In this document: one piece after another, positions 8,183 to 13,048 of the stretch | Layout of the letters: each line of letters opens with the position of its first letter | How positions within the stretch are numbered: position 1 is the stretch's first letter | DNA from: an uncultured Mycoplasmataceae bacterium | GTDB lineage: Bacteria > Bacillota_I > Bacilli_A > Mycoplasmatales > Mycoplasmoidaceae | Assembly (NCBI GenBank): GCA_949289925.1 | Contig: CASEPW010000101.1 | Span: 1 to 13,048, forward strand | Direction of reading: 5' to 3' | Length of the DNA: 13,048 nt | Made by a program: the position numbers and the translations under genes | Notes under the pieces: model-generated | What the model saw: the letters and a program-made list of their open reading frames with translations, nothing else | Database searches by the model: none | Told to the model about the DNA's origin: nothing

Positions 8183-8577
8183 TGAATTATTTTAATGAAT
8201 TAAGAGAATTACAAAAAAAATCATATTGTCCTTATTCAAAATACAAAGTTGCAGCTATTGCAATTAATGAAAAGGGTGATTTTTTTTGTGGAGTTAACAT
8301 AGAAAATGCTTCATATGGTGTAGGAACATGTGCCGAAAGAACTGCAATTGCTAATGCAATAGTTAATGGTTCAAAAAAAATAAATGAAATTCATTTAATT
8401 TGTGGAAATAATAATAATTTTGGTAGTCCTTGTGGTGCTTGTAGACAGTTTATGGCTGAATTTATGAGTGATAAAGCAAAAATAATAATATACAATAAAA
8501 AAGGCGAATGAAAAGAATATACTTTAAAAGAATTGTTGCCAAATTGTTTTAGAAAAACTTTTTTTAATAAGGAGTAG
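8182..8577 (+). CDS. cdd: cytidine deaminase
   Basis: Cytidine deaminase converts cytidine and deoxycytidine to uridine and deoxyuridine in pyrimidine salvage, which Mollicutes rely on because they do not make pyrimidines de novo. The 131-residue length matches the homotetrameric small form. The zinc site is complete: Cys50 and Glu52 (the proton-shuttling acid) in TCAERTA, and Cys84 and Cys87 in PCGACRQ. The N-terminal CPYSKYKV and NIEN (39-42, substrate ribose binding) are also typical, as is LLP near the end. The start overlaps the preceding TAA, with AAGGA upstream. One late TGA encodes Trp. The gene lies directly before a phosphosugar mutase, an order also known from other mycoplasmas (cdd then manB). 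Confidence 0.95.
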
Positions 8578-8578
8578 T

Positions 8579-10246
8579 ATGAATCGTATTTATGAAAAAT
8601 GAATGAATTGTATATATGTAAATGATGACATGAGACATGAAATGTTAAAAATGAGTGTGAATGATATTGAATACTCTTTTAGTAATGAACCATTAACTTT
8701 TGGTACTGCAGGATATAGAAATAAAATTGGACCTGGTAACAAATTTATGAATGTATTTACATATCAACAATTAGCTATTGGTTATGCAAACTTTGTTAAA
8801 AGACGTTTTTATAAAAAAAGTGAAAATAAAAATAAAAAACCAACTGTTGTTGTTGGTCACGATAATCGTAATGGTCATATCGAATTTACATCTGCTGTTG
8901 TTAATGCATTAACAAATTCTGGTATTAATGTATTAATCTTTAAAAATAATATGCCAATGCTTACTCCAATAATTTCTTACACAATAAGAAAAATGAAACT
9001 TGATGGAGGAGTGAACATAACAGCTAGTCACAATCCAAAAGAATATAATGGTTTTAAAGTTTACAATAACAATGGTGGCCAATTATTACCGCATGAATGT
9101 AATATGATCTCATCTTTCTTACCGAACTGAGAAGATAATTTAACTTATAATTATAGATCAATTCCTAAAATGGTAAGTTATGTTCCAAACAAAATTATTA
9201 ATTCATATTTAGATTCAATTAAAAAAACATTAGTTAAACACAAAAAAAACATAAAGAATAATGAACCTATTATTTATACAGCACACCATGGTGCAGGATG
9301 TAATATTGTAAGTGATTTTTTAAAATCTTTAGGTCACAACATTATTGAAGTTGGAAGTCAAAATTTTATTGATAGTAACTTTATTAATTCTTCTAATCCA
9401 AACCCTGAAGAACATCAATCATTTAAAGTTGCAATCGAAGTTGCTAATAAAGAAAAATCAAACACAATTATTGCATTGGATCCAGACGGAGATAGATTTG
9501 CTATTGCAATTAGACATAACAAAAAATGAAGATATTTAAATGGTAATGAAACTGGAATATTATTAACATATTATTTACTAAACTTTAAAAGAAATGAAAA
9601 AAAAGTGCCTATTTTAGTTTCAACTCATGTTTCTAATAATTTAATAAATAAAATGGCTGATGAATTTTCAGGAATTGTTCTAAGAACTGGAACTGGATTT
9701 AAATTCATTGCAAAAGCGATGGATGAAATTGATGAAAATGGTGAGTTTATTATTGGTTTTGAAGAGGCTATTGGTTCTTGTACAAATAATGAAATAAGAG
9801 ACAAAGATGGTTTAAGTACTGCTGCGCTAGTCTTGAACATGGTAGATTATTACAAAAACATTAATATGGATTTAATAGACGTGTTAGAAAAAAGAATTTA
9901 TCCAATATATGGTTATTTATACACAAAAACAATATCAATAAAAATTAATGGTATAAATTGAAAAGAAATTGCAATGAAATTAGAAGAAAGAGCTATGAAT
10001 CTTAGAATTAAAAAAGTTGGTGAATATGATATTCAAGATATTTTATGAAATGAAGAAGGTGAATGTATTGAATGAATTTTAAATAATGATTCATGAATTA
10101 AATTCAGAATATCAGGAACAGAACCAAAATTTAAAATTTATTTAAATTTATATTTTGATGATATTGATATTTATAATTATGAAGAAGTTAAAAAAATGGC
10201 TGAAGAAACAGTTTACGATATAAAAGAAATTTTAAGAATTAATTAG
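8579..10246 (+). CDS. manB: phosphoglucomutase/phosphomannomutase family protein
   Basis: This alpha-D-phosphohexomutase moves phosphate between the 1 and 6 (or 5) positions of a sugar through a phosphoserine enzyme. It has 555 residues, the length of the longer PgcA/ManB-like group. All four family signatures are present: the catalytic serine loop TASHNP (148-153, Ser150), the magnesium loop DPDGDR (301-306), the sugar-binding GFEEAIG (393-399), and the phosphate-binding SGTEPK (512-517). GTAGYR near residue 42 is the usual N-terminal motif. Several TGA codons serve as Trp. ATG 8579 has GGAG upstream and follows the cdd stop after one base. manB is the customary mycoplasma name. Substrate preference (glucose, mannose or pentose phosphate, the last linking to nucleoside salvage) cannot be read from sequence. 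Confidence 0.9.
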
Positions 10247-10247
10247 T

Positions 10248-10961
10248 ATGAATAAATATTTAATTGCAAATTGAAAATCAAATATGAAATATGAAGAAAT
10301 TAATAATTATTTTCATGAATTAAATAACAATAATTTTGAAAATATCAATGTTTTGTTTGCTGTTCCTACTATTTTTTTAATTGAATCTAAAAAAAATAGC
10401 AAAAACAGAATAATAGCTCAAGATGTTGAATTTTTTGATTATGGAGCGCACACAGGTAGAACATCATATATGCACCTAATAGATAACAAAATTGATGGTA
10501 GTATTGTAGGACACTCTGAACAACGTTGTTTTAATGATAATACCAATGAAATTATAAATAAAAAGGTTTTATCGCTATTATCTAATGATTTACTAACAAT
10601 TTTGTGTATTGGAGAGCCAAAAGAAATAAAAGATAATAATAAAACAATTGAATATATTTTTAATCAATTAAGTGAGTGTTTAAAAGATGTAGATACAAAA
10701 AAATATAAAAATAAACTTATTATTGCTTATGAACCAATTTGATCAATAGGAAGTGGACAAATACCAACTAATGAATATATCTACAATATTATTAAAAACA
10801 TTAAAGAAAAATATGATTTGGATGTTATTTATGGTGGTTCTGTAAATGAAAAAAACATTGCCGAATTAAAAAAAATAGAAAATTTAAATGGATTCTTAGT
10901 TGGGAATGCATCATTAAATCCTAATATTTTTTTAGAACTTATAAAAATATATAATAAATAG
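10248..10961 (+). CDS. tpiA: triosephosphate isomerase
   Basis: This glycolytic enzyme interconverts dihydroxyacetone phosphate and glyceraldehyde-3-phosphate. It is short at 237 residues against about 250. The catalytic residues are all present: NWK (Asn8, Lys10), GHSEQR (His89, Glu91) and AYEPIWSIGSG, with Glu162 and the mobile loop that closes over the substrate. YGGSVN (195-200) binds phosphate. A usually conserved GAxTGEIS segment reads GAHTGRTS here, replacing Glu with Arg, and GHSERR reads GHSEQR. The ATG follows the stop of the mutase gene after one base (TAGTATG), with only a weak purine stretch as ribosome site, so translation is probably coupled. It closes the argS-orf91-cdd-manB-tpiA cluster. 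I see no strong terminator after it. Confidence 0.95.
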
Positions 10962-10970
10962 TTTAATATT

Positions 10971-10999
10971 TTGTTTAAATATTAATATTATGTTATAAT
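10971..10999 (+). promoter_or_regulatory. promoter of rplM-rpsI
   Basis: TTGTTT (10971-10976) and TATAAT (10994-10999) are 17 bases apart, and the -10 box is extended by TG at 10991-10992. This is the best-formed promoter in the window. Transcription would start near 11006, leaving a leader of about 44 bases that ends in a strong ribosome site (AAAGGAAG). L13 leaders are known autoregulatory elements in other bacteria. This leader is short and shows no stable stem that I can find, so I do not claim one. Confidence 0.65.
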
Positions 11000-11049
11000 G
11001 TATGAGTTATATCTTTTCCACGTTTTATTAATAATAAAGGAAGTAAAAA

Positions 11050-11499
11050 ATGCAAAAAAGTACAATGATGAAAAAAGAAGTTGCTGAACAATCTCGTCAA
11101 TGATTTGTAATTGATGCGACTGATTTAGTATTAGGTAGATTATCAGTAAAAGTTGCTGATATCTTAAGAGGTAAAAACAAACCAACATGAACACCTAATG
11201 TTGATTGTGGCGATCATGTTATTATTGTTAATGCTAATAAAGTAGTTTTAACAGGTAATAAATTAGATAATGAATTCACTTTTACTCACTCTCACTATAT
11301 GGGTGGTTTAAGAAAAAGAAGTAAACGTGAAATGATAGATAAATACTCAAAAGAACTTATCGAAAGATCAGTTAAAAGAATGTTGCCTAAAAACAAATTA
11401 TCTAGACAAATTATTACAAAATTACATGTTTATGAAGGACCAATACATATTCATGAAGCTCAAAAACCAATTGAATTAAAGTTAGGAGATAAAAAATAA
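11050..11499 (+). CDS. rplM: 50S ribosomal protein L13
   Basis: L13 is an early-assembly protein of the large ribosomal subunit. The product has 149 residues. The family motifs are complete: a [18 protein letters not shown] start, [21 protein letters not shown] and RMLPKNKL near residues 115-122. It ends in a basic, charged tail. TGA codes for Trp at WFVID and in KPTWTPN. The ATG at 11050 lies eight bases after AAAGGAAG. An alternative ATG six or seven codons later is possible but less well spaced. It is followed by rpsI with a TAATG overlap, the usual bacterial order. Confidence 0.96.
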
Positions 11500-11891
11500 T
11501 GGCAAACGTTGAATATAAAGGTTTAGGTAGAAGAAAATCTTCTATTGCAAAAGTAAAATTAGTTCCTGGTAAAGGGAATATAACAATTAATGGTAAAAAA
11601 CCTAATGAATTTTTTCCAAATGCACTAATAATTCAAGATATGGAACAACCACTTGTTATTACTAATACTAAAGATAAATTTGATATTATGATTAAAGTTG
11701 GTGGTGGAGGTTTCACTGGTCAAGCAGGTGCAGCTAGATTAGGTATTGCTAGAGCTTTAATTCAAGCAAGTTCTGATTATAAAATTTCTTTAAAGAAAGC
11801 AGGATTGATAACTAGAGATGCAAGAGTTAAAGAAAGAAAAAAATTCGGTTTATATGGAGCAAGAAGAAGTCCACAATTTACAAAAAGATAA
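11499..11891 (+). CDS. rpsI: 30S ribosomal protein S9
   Basis: S9 belongs to the head of the small subunit, and its C-terminal tail reaches the P-site tRNA. The 130-residue length is standard. The start [16 protein letters not shown] is the typical S9 opening (tGRRKxSxARV). [21 protein letters not shown] is close to the family consensus, and [13 protein letters not shown] precedes the end. The last residues are TKR instead of the usual SKR, which is conservative, and the terminal Lys-Arg is kept. The start codon overlaps the rplM stop, with TTAGGAG inside rplM as ribosome site. There are no TGA codons because the protein has no Trp. The transcript ends at the hairpin beginning ten bases downstream. 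Confidence 0.97.
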   Translation: MANVEYKGLGRRKSSIAKVKLVPGKGNITINGKKPNEFFPNALIIQDMEQPLVITNTKDKFDIMIKVGGGGFTGQAGAARLGIARALIQASSDYKISLKKAGLITRDARVKERKKFGLYGARRSPQFTKR

Positions 11892-11901
11892 TCTATTTTC
11901 T

Positions 11902-11954
11902 ATCTATACTATAATAAAAACCTGCTGATTGCAGGTTTTTATTATAGTATAGAT
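11902..11954. terminator. perfect 24-bp bidirectional hairpin terminator
   Basis: The left arm 11902-11925 and right arm 11931-11954 are exact reverse complements around a 5-base loop (TGATT). The core next to the loop is G+C-rich (CCTGC/GCAGG) and is followed by a T run on either strand (GCAGGTTTTT on +, the mirror image on -). It starts 10 bases after the rpsI stop and, on the other strand, one base after the stop of the leucine-rich-repeat gene, so it can end both convergent transcripts. Confidence 0.92.
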
Positions 11955-11955
11955 T

Positions 11956-12921
11956 TTATCTCACTAAAAATTGTATGAAATCGTGTTTATATTGATTTGC
12001 AGATATAAGTTCATCTAGTTGTTTTTTTAATGTTTCATTTAAGTAAACATTAATTTTTAATCCACTTGGTGGAGTGATATTATTAAAAATTCATCAAAAC
12101 TTAGAATAATTTGGACTTACTTCTTGACTTAACTTATCGAATATTGAATTAATGTTTTTAAAATCTACAATTTGCAAATTATTACATGAATCAAATGCTT
12201 TAGAATCGATTTTAATATCTTTAATAGTATTATCAAATGTAACACTTTTAAGAGTTTGTATGTTTTGAAATGCTGAATATCCTATTGTTTTTATATTTTT
12301 AGGGATAAAAATTTCAGTAATTGCAGTTCCTTTTAAAAATTCATTAGAAATATTTGTCATTGAGTTTGGAATATTAATTGATGTTAATTTTGAACAACCT
12401 ACAAAGAATGCATCAGGTAATTGAGTTATTGAGTCATCTAATACAACAGTTTCAAGATTTTCAAAAATAATTTTATTGTTTGGATTTGGTTTATCTGTTC
12501 TACCTATTGTCAAAAAACTATAATCACCATCAACGATTTTAGGAATGTGAATCATTTTAACTTGTTCTCTTTTTTCATTAGGAGAATTTGGATTATCCAT
12601 ACCCATTTGTTGTCTAAATTGTTCCTTAAATTCTTGAGTATATACAACATTCTTATTATCAACTCTTGATGGTAATATAAGTTCTTCAACATTTAAAGGT
12701 GCATTGTAGCCATTAATTTCTACATTGTCTTTATTTACTTTAACATTACCTTCACCAAATGTTTTATTAGCTTCTTCAAGAGAAATATTACTTATAATTG
12801 GTGAATGTTCATGATAATTTTTTTGTGAAACAGCATAATAAACACCATATGATATCCCACCAACAGCAGCCACTCCTAATACTAATGGTAAAACTATTTT
12901 AAGGATTTTGCTAATTTTCAT
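11956..12921 (-). CDS. membrane-anchored BspA-like leucine-rich-repeat protein
   Basis: The 321-residue protein begins MKISKILK, followed by a hydrophobic segment (about 8-31) that acts as a signal anchor or uncleaved signal peptide. There is no lipobox Cys, so it is not a typical lipoprotein. Residues 32-150 are a non-repeat extracellular region. Residues about 152-256 contain four or five LRR_5 (BspA/TpLRR) units of the form LETVVLDDSITQLPDAFFVGC, CSKLTSINIPNSMTNI, and so on, with recurring AF-x-x-C/N. Such repeats usually mediate adhesion or protein binding at the cell surface. Two consecutive TGA codons at 12091-12096 encode Trp-Trp, after which the frame runs to TAA at 11956. The ribosome site is AGAGG. 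A TATAAT box lies at 12954-12949. Its partner is unknown. Confidence 0.85.
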
Positions 12922-12948
12922 ATAACCTCTTTTTCTTTTCTTACTTTC

Positions 12949-12954
12949 ATTATA
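12949..12954 (-). promoter_or_regulatory. -10 box of the leucine-rich-repeat gene
   Basis: An exact TATAAT on the minus strand lies 27 bases before the ATG at 12921. Transcription would start near 12942, leaving a leader of about 20 bases that contains the AGAGG ribosome site. The -35 region is poor (CTATGA at the expected distance). Confidence 0.5.
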
Positions 12955-12982
12955 GTACTTTTTTGCTTAAATCATAGTCTTT

Positions 12983-13048
12983 TTACACAACCACATGTTT
13001 ATTGTACTCCCTTATAACTAATATTGATGAAATTGGTGTGTAATATCT
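12983..13048 (-). other. right-edge open frame, possible 3' end of an unseen gene
   Basis: On the minus strand a frame enters from the window edge and ends at TAA 12983-12985 after 21 codons (ISSILVIREYNKHVVV at its end). It would lie upstream of the leucine-rich-repeat gene in the same direction. It is too short to name or to trust, and could be chance. I see nothing else recognisable between 12955 and 13048. Confidence 0.15.

Noticed and set aside
10962..10990. Terminator after tpiA from the AATATT repeats.
   Set aside because: Pure A/T short repeats that overlap the rplM promoter, with no G+C stem.
11006..11049. L13 autoregulatory leader RNA.
   Set aside because: The leader is about 44 bases with no stable stem that I can find. 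Without a covariance search it cannot be supported.
10988..11194. Minus-strand hydrophobic frame opposite the rplM start.
   Set aside because: It is antisense to conserved L13 coding sequence and to the rplM promoter.

Overview
The window comes from a wall-less bacterium of the class Mollicutes (Mycoplasma/Ureaplasma/Malacoplasma type). The DNA is strongly A+T-rich, and UGA must be read as tryptophan (genetic code 4). Almost every conserved gene here, including argS, the phosphosugar mutase, tpiA, rplM and the permease, has in-frame TGA codons where its family has Trp. Genes are packed tightly. Four junctions are one-base TAATG overlaps (nadK/EIIB-like, EIIB-like/permease, orf91/cdd, rplM/rpsI) and three more are separated by a single base.

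Layout. Bases 1-410 hold no gene. They carry three copies of a 23-base direct repeat that resembles a transposon end, plus small inverted repeats. A polytopic membrane protein (411-1481, +) runs tail-to-tail, with no spacer, into a leftward cluster. Read from its 5' end, that cluster is NAD kinase (6227-5451), a membrane-anchored PTS EIIB-like protein without its catalytic cysteine (5451-4858), an APC-type amino acid permease (4858-3263), an unrecognised Asn-rich polar protein (3238-2237), and the acyltransferase PlsC (2234-1572). The plsC gene has an in-frame TAG that removes its last 29 residues, but the reading frame continues to 1482.

nadK and argS diverge from a 25-base gap at 6228-6252. 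In it, two TATAAT boxes lie back to back around one central base, and each is six bases from an ATG, so both transcripts may be leaderless. Rightward from there lies argS, a 91-residue basic orphan protein, cdd, a phosphosugar mutase and tpiA, very probably one transcript joining translation, pyrimidine salvage and glycolysis. A separate promoter drives rplM-rpsI. A perfect 24-bp hairpin at 11902-11954 closes rpsI on one strand and, one base past its stop codon, a membrane-anchored BspA-like leucine-rich-repeat protein (12921-11956) on the other. The last ~90 bases hold no gene I can name.

Most of the window is conserved housekeeping content. The unusual parts are the Cys-less EIIB-like protein and its operon, the mirror-image leaderless promoter, the broken plsC, the left-edge repeats, and two orphan proteins inside conserved operons.
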